Of a stretch of DNA of 64,000 bases, positions 18,527 through 25,899 are shown in pieces (within the stretch, counting starts at the first letter, position 1; each line of letters begins with the position of its first letter). The stretch lies in assembly GCA_020444325.1 (NCBI GenBank), contig JAHLLD010000010.1:62001-126000 (forward strand). The letters are read 5' to 3'. The position numbers and the translations under genes are program-made. Below the pieces are notes generated by a model. That model was not told the DNA's origin. It saw only the letters and a list, made by a program, of their open reading frames with translations, and did no database searches. The stretch is from a bacterium (lineage in GTDB: Bacteria; Bacteroidota; Ignavibacteria; SZUA-365).

Positions 18527-19292
18527 ATTTGTCTTCCGCGCGTTTGGCTTCATCCCAGTAGGTGTCCATTTCGGCAAGGGTGGCGTCGCCGGGTGTGCGG
18601 TTCTGATCGCGGAGGCGCTTCTCTACATGGCGGAAGCGGCGGTCGAACTTGTCGATGGTGCGGCGCAGGGCGTCTTCAGGATTGATTTTCACGAAGCGGG
18701 CGTAGTTGACGAGAGAGAAGAGAACGTCACCGAACTCATCCTCGATATCACGGCCGTTCCCGCTCTCGACGGCGGCGCGCAGTTCATCGATTTCCTCATG
18801 CACTTTTGACCAGACATCCTCTCCGCGTTCCCAGTCGAAGCCGATCTTCGAGGCCTTATCCTGCATGCGATAGGCTTTGAGCAGGGCGGGCAGTGAACGA
18901 GGAACGCCATCAATGACCGATTCCCTTCCCTCATCCATCTTTATCTGTTCCCAGTTGCGCATGACGTCACCGGAGTTCTCGACTTCGGTATCGCTGAAAA
19001 TGTGCGGATGCCGTCGCACGAGTTTGTCGATGATGGCGCGAAGGACGTCGTCGATACTGAAGCGTTCTCCTTCCGCCGCAATCTCGCTGTGGAAAACGAC
19101 ATGAAGAAGCAGATCCCCGAGTTCGCTCTGCAGCTCTGTGTCGTCGCCATGATCAATGGCCTCGACTACCTCATACGCTTCTTCTATCGTATGTCCCTTG
19201 ATACTGTCATTCGTCTGCTCCCTGTCCCACGGACATTCCCTGCGCAGACGTTTCATGATGGCGAGAAGATGGTCGAATGTATAGTCGGTCAT
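18525..19292 (-). CDS. mazG: Nucleoside triphosphate pyrophosphohydrolase
   Basis: The 255 residues carry two MazG domains. The first (about 8-110) has LRRECPWDREQTNDSIKGH and EEAYEVVEAI with ELGDLLLHVVFH. The second (about 140-235) has GFDWERGEDVWSKVHEEIDEL and EDEFGDVLFSLVN, the EExxE and ExxD motifs that bind magnesium. MazG hydrolyses non-canonical and canonical NTPs to NMP and pyrophosphate, in nucleotide-pool cleaning and stress control. The ATG at 19292 gives the usual N-terminus. The gene is bracketed by inverted heptad arrays, 13 units at its stop codon and 25 units upstream. Confidence 0.94.
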   Translation of the reverse strand: MTDYTFDHLLAIMKRLRRECPWDREQTNDSIKGHTIEEAYEVVEAIDHGDDTELQSELGDLLLHVVFHSEIAAEGERFSIDDVLRAIIDKLVRRHPHIFSDTEVENSGDVMRNWEQIKMDEGRESVIDGVPRSLPALLKAYRMQDKASKIGFDWERGEDVWSKVHEEIDELRAAVESGNGRDIEDEFGDVLFSLVNYARFVKINPEDALRRTIDKFDRRFRHVEKRLRDQNRTPGDATLAEMDTYWDEAKRAEDK

Positions 19293-19354
19293 AGATGTTC
19301 CGCTGTGTGGTAATCCGTTAAGATAGGGGTTTTGGCGGACTTCGTACACGATTG

Positions 19355-19529
19355 CAGATTTCAGATTGCAGATTGCAGATTTCAGATTGCAGATTGCAGA
19401 TTTCAGATTGCAGATGGCAGATTTCAGATTGCAGATGGCAGATTTCAGATGGCAGATTTCAGATGGCAGATTTCAGATGGCAGATTTCAGATGGCAGATT
19501 TCAGATTGCAGATGACAGATGGCAGATGT
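19355..19529. repeat. Heptad array, 25 units of CAGATNN
   Basis: Twenty-five contiguous seven-base units, mostly CAGATTT, CAGATTG and CAGATGG, lie in a 488-base gap between mazG and ftsX. The orientation is opposite to the arrays at 18436-18526 and 19652-19714, so either pair could form a long stem. No promoter or gene is evident inside it. Confidence 0.92.
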
Positions 19530-19531
19530 TT

Positions 19532-19560
19532 ATCGTCCCCATGCTCTGCGTGGGGACGAT
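19532..19560. repeat. Perfect 10-bp palindrome with conserved loop
   Basis: ATCGTCCCCA and TGGGGACGAT enclose TGCTCTGCG. From memory this resembles a dispersed palindrome (CGTTCCCAnGCTCTGCGTGGGAACG type) found in many unrelated environmental genomes. It sits directly behind the 25-unit heptad array. Confidence 0.75.
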
Positions 19561-19570
19561 GAGCGCTTAT

Positions 19571-19638
19571 AATCAGGGATTGCTTCCGTGAAGTCGACAA
19601 GTGCCCGGGTACACGCCATGGGAAGCAATCCCTGCTCC
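19571..19638 (+). repeat. 68-bp palindromic repeat, copy 1
   Basis: The ends are perfect 14-base inverted repeats: CAGGGATTGCTTCC at 19574-19587 and GGAAGCAATCCCTG at 19621-19634. The 33-base centre is not palindromic overall. Two more copies are at 35546-35613 (inverted) and 36917-36983. Ends AATCAGGGATTGC and GCAATCCCYGCTCC are shared by all three and the centre differs. Confidence 0.88.
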
Positions 19639-19651
19639 TATCGATTTTGGA

Positions 19652-19714
19652 ATCTGTAATCTGTAATCTGGAATCTGGAATTTGGAATCTGGGATCTGGG
19701 ATCTGCAATCTGAG
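19652..19714. repeat. Heptad array, 9 units of ATCTGNN
   Basis: Nine seven-base units (ATCTGTA, ATCTGGA, ATTTGGA, ATCTGGG and similar), inverted relative to the array at 19355-19529. It closes the composite repeat region 67 bases before ftsX. Confidence 0.88.
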
Positions 19715-19780
19715 CTCCGGGCGCTATCTTGCAGATTCCGAACGTTATCCCTAGCTTGGTTGCGGACAAACTGTGGCAGT

Positions 19781-20662
19781 ATGAGTGTTTCTTACACGCT
19801 GAAAGAAAGTTTTGCGGGCTTCAACCGGAACAGGTCCGCGTCGCTCATTACGGTGTTTACCGTGAGCATCTCCCTTCTCCTGCTGGGAGTGTTCGCCATT
19901 ATCACCCTGAATTTCGCGACGTTCGTCAACCAGATTCGCTCACGTGTGGATCTGGAAGTCTTTCTTGCCTCTGACATCAATGAGCGTCAGCAGGAGGAAA
20001 TGACCGACATTCTTTCGCATATGCCGGGAGTCGATGAGGTGGAGTTCATCAGCAAGGAAGACGCGGCCGAGATTTTCACACGCGATTTCGGGGAAAGTTT
20101 CGACGATATTCTCGAGAGCAATCCCCTCCCGCAGAGCTTCCGGCTGTCCATCCAGGAAGGATATGACAACTCGGACAGCGTCCGTCTCATCGCCGATAAA
20201 GTCGAGCGCATGCAGCTCGTGGAGAGCGTACACTATCGCAAGCAGCTCCTGCAACTGATCGACCGCCGCGCCCGGGCGTTCAGCTACGCCACGCTTTTCA
20301 TCGGTATCATTCTCGCCCTGAGCGCCGTCATCCTGGTCGCGAACACGATTCGACTGACCATCTATGCAAAACGGCATATCATCCGCACGATGAAACTCGT
20401 TGGTGCGACGACGATGTTCATTCGCATGCCCTTCCTGATAGAAGGAATGTTCCACGGACTCATCGGCGGTATTATCGCCTCGGTGATGATCGATATCGTC
20501 TTCACCTTCTTCATTCAGCCACTGTCGGAAGATCTGCTTGTAAATATCGGTGTGAGCTTCACGTATTACCTGCTGCTCATTCTCGGTGGCTGCGCTCTCG
20601 GACTGCTCGGCTCCCTGTTTTCCATCGGACGCTTCCTCAAGGAAGCGCTGGTTCAGCAATAA
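19781..20662 (+). CDS. ftsX: Cell division protein FtsX
   Basis: The 293 residues have the FtsX layout: a first membrane helix (about 21-45), a periplasmic domain with VDLEVFLASDINERQQEEM and EFISKEDAAEIF, then three helices in the C-terminal half with ANTIRLTIYAKRHIIRTMKLVGATTMFIRMPF split across the membrane and cytosol. With the ATPase FtsE it activates peptidoglycan hydrolases at the septum. FtsE is not in the window. The ATG at 19781 gives the standard N-terminus, and in-frame sequence upstream of it is heptad repeat. A methyltransferase gene follows after 49 bases. Confidence 0.92.
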   Translation: MSVSYTLKESFAGFNRNRSASLITVFTVSISLLLLGVFAIITLNFATFVNQIRSRVDLEVFLASDINERQQEEMTDILSHMPGVDEVEFISKEDAAEIFTRDFGESFDDILESNPLPQSFRLSIQEGYDNSDSVRLIADKVERMQLVESVHYRKQLLQLIDRRARAFSYATLFIGIILALSAVILVANTIRLTIYAKRHIIRTMKLVGATTMFIRMPFLIEGMFHGLIGGIIASVMIDIVFTFFIQPLSEDLLVNIGVSFTYYLLLILGGCALGLLGSLFSIGRFLKEALVQQ

Positions 20663-20711
20663 TCTCCATTCCCTCATCACCATTCCCTTCCGCAAAGGCA
20701 CAATAGCAATC

Positions 20712-21659
20712 ATGGCCAGCTCGAAATCACTTTACCCGTTTCATCTCACGCCCGGGGGACCCCAGCTCAGCAAAGCCATGCTGGCACAGTGTCCCAGAGA
20801 CCTGCGCAAAAACCCGGAAGCTCGTCTCCTGCTCGAAGGCTGCCGCATGGGGGAACATCTCCTCGCCCTGAGTCAGCTCTTTTCAGGACGCATCGTCGGC
20901 ATCGACGAGGATGCAGAGACAGTGTTCTATGCAAAAATGGCCATCGCTGAAATGCGGAAATCGCAGCAGATTTCCGCGCAGTTCATGACTCCGGTACAGA
21001 CGAATTTCCCGGACGCAAGCTTTGACATCGTCATGCTCGAGGGACTGCTGTCAGGCTATCCTGCGGGGCGCGTACTCAAAGAGGCACTGCGCGTGCTCAA
21101 ACCCGATGGCTGGCTGCTGATCTCGGATTCGTGCTGGCTCGAGGACAACATTCCGACCTATGTGCGTGAAATCTGGGAATCACCGGATCACAAGCTGCTC
21201 GATTCCGGCGGCATGCAGCAAACGCTGGAAGAAAAGGGACTGCGCATCGTCAACATCGAGGACCGTTCCTCCGTGCTCGCTTCGTTCTACAACCAGTTCA
21301 ACAGTACGGTAAAGGGAATCGCGAAAAGCGGATTCGAGGGGATGAAGCACATGAAGGGACTGATCAAACACTACAAGCATGAAATCGATGTCTACCACCG
21401 GCATGGTGGCGACCGCTACATGGGATATTTGAGCGTCGTATGCCGCCGCGACGCGCCCGCCCAGGAGAAAGACCCTGCAAAGGATGAACTCCCAGCACAG
21501 AATGAAATCCCAGCACAGAATGATTCCCCTGCACAGAATGAAATCCCGGCACAGAATGATACCCCGGCGCAGAATGAAATCCCGGCGCAGAATGAAATCC
21601 CGGCGCAGAATGATTCCCCGGCGCAGAATGATACCCCGCCCCCGAAAGAAGAATCCTGA
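20712..21659 (+). CDS. Class I SAM-dependent methyltransferase with repeat tail
   Basis: The 315 residues contain a Rossmann methyltransferase domain: LLEGCRMGEHLLALSQLF (motif I, glycine-poor), VGIDEDAETVFYAKMAI, then FDIVMLEGLLSGYPAGRVLKEALRVLKPDGWLLISD. About 130 further residues are helical with many Lys and His. The last 56 residues are a low-complexity tail of eight PAQN hexapeptides followed by PPPKEES. Substrate unknown. The first motif departs from the usual GxGxG, so cofactor binding should be treated as probable only. It lies after ftsX and convergent with uridine kinase. Confidence 0.75.
   Translation: MASSKSLYPFHLTPGGPQLSKAMLAQCPRDLRKNPEARLLLEGCRMGEHLLALSQLFSGRIVGIDEDAETVFYAKMAIAEMRKSQQISAQFMTPVQTNFPDASFDIVMLEGLLSGYPAGRVLKEALRVLKPDGWLLISDSCWLEDNIPTYVREIWESPDHKLLDSGGMQQTLEEKGLRIVNIEDRSSVLASFYNQFNSTVKGIAKSGFEGMKHMKGLIKHYKHEIDVYHRHGGDRYMGYLSVVCRRDAPAQEKDPAKDELPAQNEIPAQNDSPAQNEIPAQNDTPAQNEIPAQNEIPAQNDSPAQNDTPPPKEES
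21492..21635 (+). repeat. Eight 18-bp tandem repeats encoding PAQN(E/D)x
   Basis: Eight in-frame 18-base units encode PAQNEI, PAQNDS or PAQNDT at the end of the methyltransferase. Near-identical codons in each unit suggest recent expansion. Confidence 0.9.
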
Positions 21660-21698
21660 GCGCTCACTGGAAAGGTCTCTGCTCGCACACGAATGTTG

Positions 21699-22340
21699 CT
21701 ATGCTCCCGCGTCGCTGCCGGACAGTTGGAGGTGCGCGCGGATGAAGGAGACGATGACATCAACCGCGGCAGCATTTTCGCCCCCGTGCGGAACGATGAG
21801 ATCCGCATGCTGCCGACTCGGAGCCACGAATTGTTCATAGCTGGGCCGCACGGTACTGAAATACTGCTCGCGCACGGAGGCCAGGGTGCGTCCCCTCTGT
21901 TCGATATCCCTCTCCATCCTTCGAATAATGCGCACATCCGCTTCGGTATCCACGAACACCTTCAGTTGCATGTGCTCCCGCAGCGCCGTTTCCGCGAGTA
22001 CGAGAATACCCTCGACAAGAATCACGGGATGGGGCTGCAGGGGACGCGTTTCCACCGTACGCCTGTGCGTGGAAAAATCATAGACAGGCTGTGCGACGCT
22101 GCGTCCGTGATAGAGATCCGCCAGCTGTGCAGCACACAGTGGGGTTTCGAGTGACGAAGGGTGATCGTAGTTGATGCGGGCGGGATCTGATACGGGCATG
22201 TCGTCGAGGTCGCGATAATACGCATCATGCTGAAAGAGCATGGCATGCTCGGCGCCGATTTCCGCGATGATGCGGTGACAGAGCGTGGTTTTGCCTGAGC
22301 CGCTCCCCCCCGCGATGCCAATGACCAGAGTTTCCCGCAT
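21699..22340 (-). CDS. udk: Uridine kinase
   Basis: The 213 residues match uridine/cytidine kinase: Walker A GIAGGSGSGKTTL at residues 8-20, the acceptor segment HDAYYRDL, YDHPSSLETPL, VILVEGILVL, and FVDTEADVRIIRRMERD in the lid region. It phosphorylates uridine and cytidine with ATP or GTP for pyrimidine salvage. It is the last gene of a three-gene minus-strand group, 11 bases after a diheme cytochrome gene, an unexpected partner. Confidence 0.94.
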   Translation of the reverse strand: MRETLVIGIAGGSGSGKTTLCHRIIAEIGAEHAMLFQHDAYYRDLDDMPVSDPARINYDHPSSLETPLCAAQLADLYHGRSVAQPVYDFSTHRRTVETRPLQPHPVILVEGILVLAETALREHMQLKVFVDTEADVRIIRRMERDIEQRGRTLASVREQYFSTVRPSYEQFVAPSRQHADLIVPHGGENAAAVDVIVSFIRAHLQLSGSDAGA

Positions 22341-22351
22341 GCCACATTCTC

Positions 22352-23098
22352 CTATTTCTGCAAAAACGCCTGGATGTCGGCGATATCCTGATCCGTCAGT
22401 TTATCCCGCGAGAAAAACGGCATGGAATCATTGCCACCACGAACGGCGGCAGGAACGTGTTCGGCTTTGCGTTTGACGATGCGTACGGCGGGACCGAGTC
22501 CGGTATCATGACAGGGACCACAGGCGCGGTCGAACATGACTTCGCCCCTGGCGGCATCACCGCGGAGTTTTGTAATTCCCTCGAGTTCTTTTTCAAATGT
22601 ATCCTCGTCGAAATCCGCATCGCCCGGCCAGGTCACCGCTTCCCAGCTCAGCTTCGGAGGTTCGTTTCCGGGGGACACGTAGGCGTAATACGCCATGAGC
22701 GCCCGGGCATCGCTTTCTGAAATTGCATCCTCGATACCGCTGCCCTTTTCCTGGTAGAGGTAGGCACACTTTGCGGCACCGGCGGCGGTACGGCGCAGGC
22801 CATCGCCGCTGAATTCCCCATTCCACGCTTCGACACGCTGATGCGCACCGAGGATGCTGTGTCCGGGACGAATCCGGTCGTCATTCGCGAGAGACTCATC
22901 GAAATCGGCATGACAATCGATGCATGCGATCTCCACCTCTCCGTAACTGCGGTTGCGGAAAATCTCCTGTCCCTTTGCCGCCAGTTCCTCCTGCGACGCG
23001 CTGTCCATGCCCTCGCCGCTGCCTTCACTGTCACTTTTCTGTGATCCGCATGCGGAAAACAGCAGAAGCATTGCCATCAGAAAAAGCGGTGTTTTCAT
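22352..23098 (-). CDS. Diheme c-type cytochrome lipoprotein
   Basis: The 248 residues begin with a lipoprotein signal (FSAC at about 14-17). Two CxxCH heme sites follow: CIDCH near residue 56 and CGPCH near 193. The region between (HSILGAHQRVEAWN, then ALMAYYAYVSPGNEP) faintly recalls the SoxA type of diheme cytochrome, but this is not firm. Methionine residues near the C-terminus could be axial ligands. It is probably periplasmic, attached to a membrane, and transfers electrons. The start is set by a perfect AGGAGG five bases upstream. It lies between a small Cys-containing membrane protein and uridine kinase. Confidence 0.85.
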   Translation of the reverse strand: MKTPLFLMAMLLLFSACGSQKSDSEGSGEGMDSASQEELAAKGQEIFRNRSYGEVEIACIDCHADFDESLANDDRIRPGHSILGAHQRVEAWNGEFSGDGLRRTAAGAAKCAYLYQEKGSGIEDAISESDARALMAYYAYVSPGNEPPKLSWEAVTWPGDADFDEDTFEKELEGITKLRGDAARGEVMFDRACGPCHDTGLGPAVRIVKRKAEHVPAAVRGGNDSMPFFSRDKLTDQDIADIQAFLQK

Positions 23099-23134
23099 AT
23101 CGCCTCCTAACCTTGCGATCAAGTTCCTGTAATC

Positions 23135-23491
23135 TTATTTCGGCTCCCACAGTTCGCCCTCGCAGGGAATATGGTCCGCACTCACATGCTCATCGAGCTT
23201 GGAGCAGAGAACGCCCGTCGGTTCGAAATACCGGCAGGTGGAGCACAGTGTCCCCTCCATCACACTGGCCGTTTCCTCCCTGTAGATGCGGTATTGCACC
23301 TGCATCGGGTGAAGAACGACAGCGTAGAGCAGGAAGACGATAACGATCCACCACCAGGATTCGAGACGCAGCCAATGCACGTTTTCGATGATGAAGTAGG
23401 AAACGACAATGACAATTGCTGCGCGGAAGATCGCCCAGCTGACGATGCTGCCAATGGTGTTGGTGTAGGGACGGGAGGTATTGTTGTCCAT
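23135..23491 (-). CDS. Small membrane protein with C-terminal Cys motif
   Basis: The 118 residues have two membrane helices (about 13-35 and 42-62), then a hydrophilic tail with four cysteines: CSTCRYFEPTG, then VLCSKL and HIPCEGELWEP. The spacing suggests a metal site. No family was recognised. The first cysteine pair resembles CADCAYYEPT in the GT9 protein. The ATG at 23491 is followed by polar residues and the first helix. The longer in-frame form has no support. It leads the group that contains the diheme cytochrome and uridine kinase and is divergent from the DUF4905-like gene. Confidence 0.7.
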   Translation of the reverse strand: MDNNTSRPYTNTIGSIVSWAIFRAAIVIVVSYFIIENVHWLRLESWWWIVIVFLLYAVVLHPMQVQYRIYREETASVMEGTLCSTCRYFEPTGVLCSKLDEHVSADHIPCEGELWEPK

Positions 23492-23600
23492 CTGTGCGCC
23501 TGCGACGCAAGCGGGGCTTGCGCGTCGTGGGAATATCTGATAAGTTGATTTTTTCCTTTCTCGTTGTAAAATGTTGTTTGCACTGCGGAAATCCAACTCT

Positions 23601-24491
23601 ATGCGACTCTTCTCAACATCCCGTCAGCGCTGGAAACCGGCATGGACCTATGACGCCGGCGCGCATGTATGGCGCTTTGTCTTCACCGGCGATGGACGAC
23701 TGCTCGGAGAGGCCCGGGATACCGATGCGCGCACAACCACGTTTTTCTGCCTCCGCGAGGCCGATGGTTCGGTGGTATTCGAGAAATTGCGCAGTGATGA
23801 GGAATGGTGGGTCGGCTTCGAAGCAGTGGAAGGCAGCCGCTTCTACCTGCACGGCTTTCGCAAACCCGATATGCCGCAGCATCTTGGGATCAGAGCGCAT
23901 GACCTTGATACCGGAGCACTGCTCTGGCGCAACGACGACCTGGCCTTCGTGCTCGCCCGCGGGGATGCGGTGTATGCCACGCGCGAAGGCTTCGGGGGAC
24001 TGGAGTTTTTCCGCCTCTCCCCTGAAGACGGCAGCGTCATTGAGGACATGGGACAGGACACGGAAAGCATAAACGTGCTGCGCGCCCTGCTCAACGAAGA
24101 GGAAGACTTCAGAGGCTACCGCTATCCCGAGCCGATGACTGCTGCACATCCCGGCTCGGAGGACGCCCGCAAGACGCTGCAGAAACTCGTCGATCCGTCG
24201 CGTGTCATCGGGACGCTCGATGCGCTGGTCGAAGACAACCTGCTGCTCGCTGCATGGCATGAAGCCAAAGCACCATCGAAGGGAGCAGCGGACAATGGCT
24301 CTGATGCTGCTCTCCGACAGCAGTTTCGTGCTGTCTCCCTTGACGGGAAACAGACCCTGTTCGAAGACATCATTCTCGACCACGCGGACGCGCCGGGGAT
24401 GGACAGTTTCTTCCTCAAGGATTCGCAGCTGATGTATATCAAGAACAGGCGTATTCTTACCGCACACGACCTGAACGGAGTACCCTCATGA
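23601..24491 (+). CDS. DUF4905-like beta-propeller protein
   Basis: About 296 residues with repeated strands of the type WRFVFTGDGRLLGEARD, FCLREADGSVVFEK, WWVGFEAVEG and IRAHDLDTGALLWRN, suggesting a beta-propeller (PQQ-like) fold. The pattern matches what I recall of DUF4905 proteins of Bacteroidota. No signal peptide or active site is seen, and the function is unknown. The start may be 23601 or the ATG at 23571. A possible promoter (GTTG, 19 bases, TAAAATGT at 23566) would favour 23601. Its stop overlaps the next ATG (ATGA), so it leads the run with yjbQ, kdsD and metH/MTHFR. Confidence 0.65.
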   Translation: MRLFSTSRQRWKPAWTYDAGAHVWRFVFTGDGRLLGEARDTDARTTTFFCLREADGSVVFEKLRSDEEWWVGFEAVEGSRFYLHGFRKPDMPQHLGIRAHDLDTGALLWRNDDLAFVLARGDAVYATREGFGGLEFFRLSPEDGSVIEDMGQDTESINVLRALLNEEEDFRGYRYPEPMTAAHPGSEDARKTLQKLVDPSRVIGTLDALVEDNLLLAAWHEAKAPSKGAADNGSDAALRQQFRAVSLDGKQTLFEDIILDHADAPGMDSFFLKDSQLMYIKNRRILTAHDLNGVPS

Positions 24492-24907
24492 CCGTAGTGA
24501 ATGATTCACTCGACATTGAAACCCGTGGCGATGGGGACATGATAGACCTCACCGACCGCCTCACCCTTCTTCTGCAAAAGCAGAAAATGAAACGCGGGCA
24601 CATGCTGGTGTTCGTGCCCGGTTCAACAGCGGCGCTGACGACCATCGAGTATGAGCCGGGATTGAAGAAAGACTTTACGCTGCTCATGGATCGTCTCGTG
24701 CCAAGGAATGCACGCTATTTCCATGAGGAGACCTGGAACGACGGCAACGGACACGCACACGTGCGAGCGTCCATGCTCGGTCCGAGCCTGGCCATACCGT
24801 TCGATGCCGGGAAAATGATGCTGGGCACCTGGCAGCAGATCATCCTCATCGACTACGACAACCGACCGCGATCCCGCTCACTGGTCGTGCAATTCACCGG
24901 AGAATAG
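24488..24907 (+). CDS. YjbQ family protein (UPF0047)
   Basis: The 139 residues fit the UPF0047/YjbQ fold: GHMLVFVPGSTAALTTIEYEPGLKKDF, a His-containing HEETWNDGNGHAHVRASMLGPS stretch, and GTWQQIILIDYDNRPRSR near the end. The conserved histidines form a metal-type pocket. Some members have weak thiamine-phosphate synthase activity but the true role is open. Coupled to the upstream gene by ATGA and five bases from kdsD. Confidence 0.9.
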   Translation: MTVVNDSLDIETRGDGDMIDLTDRLTLLLQKQKMKRGHMLVFVPGSTAALTTIEYEPGLKKDFTLLMDRLVPRNARYFHEETWNDGNGHAHVRASMLGPSLAIPFDAGKMMLGTWQQIILIDYDNRPRSRSLVVQFTGE

Positions 24908-24912
24908 GCGGC

Positions 24913-25887
24913 ATGCCACAGAACTCGATTATCGAACACGGACGGGAAGTCATCCGCATTGAAGCGGAGGCCGTACGAGCGCTGCAGGATAAAATCAACG
25001 AGGATTTCGCCCGCGCAGTGGAAATGATTTACGCGAGTCCCGGCCGGGTGATCGTCACCGGGATTGGAAAAAGCGGACTGATCGCGCGCAAGATCGTCGC
25101 AACCATGAACAGCACGGGCACGCCCGCCATCTATCTGCATCCGGCAGACGCCATACACGGGGATCTCGGCATGGTACGCAGCGAAGACGTCGTCCTTCTC
25201 ATTTCGAAAAGCGGCAACACCGAAGAACTCAAGCAGATCGTCCCCATTTTCCAGCGCATCGGCGTGCAGCTGATTTCCATCCTGGGCACGCTGTCACCTT
25301 CCACGCTCTCTGAGGTTTCTGATATCGTGCTCGATGCAGGAGTGGAAGAGGAAGCCTGTCCCCACAACCTCGCCCCGACAGCGTCGACCACGGCGGCAAT
25401 GGCACTGGGCGACGCCATCGCGGTGGCCCTGCTGCACAAGCGGGAATTCACGGCTGAGGATTTCGCCATCTTTCATCCCGGCGGAAGTCTCGGCAAGCGC
25501 CTGCTCCTGCGTATCGATCAGATCATGACGGCTGGAGAAAATCTGCCTGTCGTGCATCAGGCCGTGGCGCTCAAAGACGCCATACTCGAAATCACGAGCA
25601 AGCGTCTCGGCGCCACCTGCGTGGTAGATGATGATGGACAGCTGGTTGGCGTGATTACGGACGGTGATCTCCGCCGTCTGCTCGAGCGCGATACCGACCT
25701 CACCGCGTTGCTGGCCGTCGATGTCATGAACTCCAGGCCAAAGACGATTGTGCCCCGCACCCTCGCCTCCTCCGCACTCGAACTGATGGAACAGCACAAA
25801 ATCACCCAGCTTATCGTGACCGACGACAAGCGCATTCCCCGCGGCATCGTGCACATGCATGACCTCGTCCAGCTCGGTCTCGGGTAG
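24913..25887 (+). CDS. kdsD: Arabinose-5-phosphate isomerase (Kdo pathway)
   Basis: The 324 residues match KdsD/KpsF: an SIS domain (about 30-170) with VTGIGKSGLIARKIVATM, LHPADAIHGDLGMV, SKSGNTEEL and ALGDAIAVALL, then FHPGGSLGKRL, and two CBS domains (about 205-324). It isomerises ribulose-5-phosphate to arabinose-5-phosphate, the precursor of Kdo. Together with waaA and the lpx genes in this window it confirms a Kdo-lipid A outer membrane. Downstream gene follows after 12 bases. Confidence 0.93.
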   Translation: MPQNSIIEHGREVIRIEAEAVRALQDKINEDFARAVEMIYASPGRVIVTGIGKSGLIARKIVATMNSTGTPAIYLHPADAIHGDLGMVRSEDVVLLISKSGNTEELKQIVPIFQRIGVQLISILGTLSPSTLSEVSDIVLDAGVEEEACPHNLAPTASTTAAMALGDAIAVALLHKREFTAEDFAIFHPGGSLGKRLLLRIDQIMTAGENLPVVHQAVALKDAILEITSKRLGATCVVDDDGQLVGVITDGDLRRLLERDTDLTALLAVDVMNSRPKTIVPRTLASSALELMEQHKITQLIVTDDKRIPRGIVHMHDLVQLGLG

Positions 25888-25899
25888 GAAGTTTCCACT

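Noticed and set aside
19355-19529. CRISPR array
   Set aside because: The units are contiguous seven-base repeats with no spacers, and no cas gene is present.
19332-19591. Two overlapping open frames through the 25-unit heptad array (repeats of LQIAD/FRWQISD)
   Set aside because: A seven-base repeat without stops is open in several frames. There is no start signal and the peptide is only repeat sequence.
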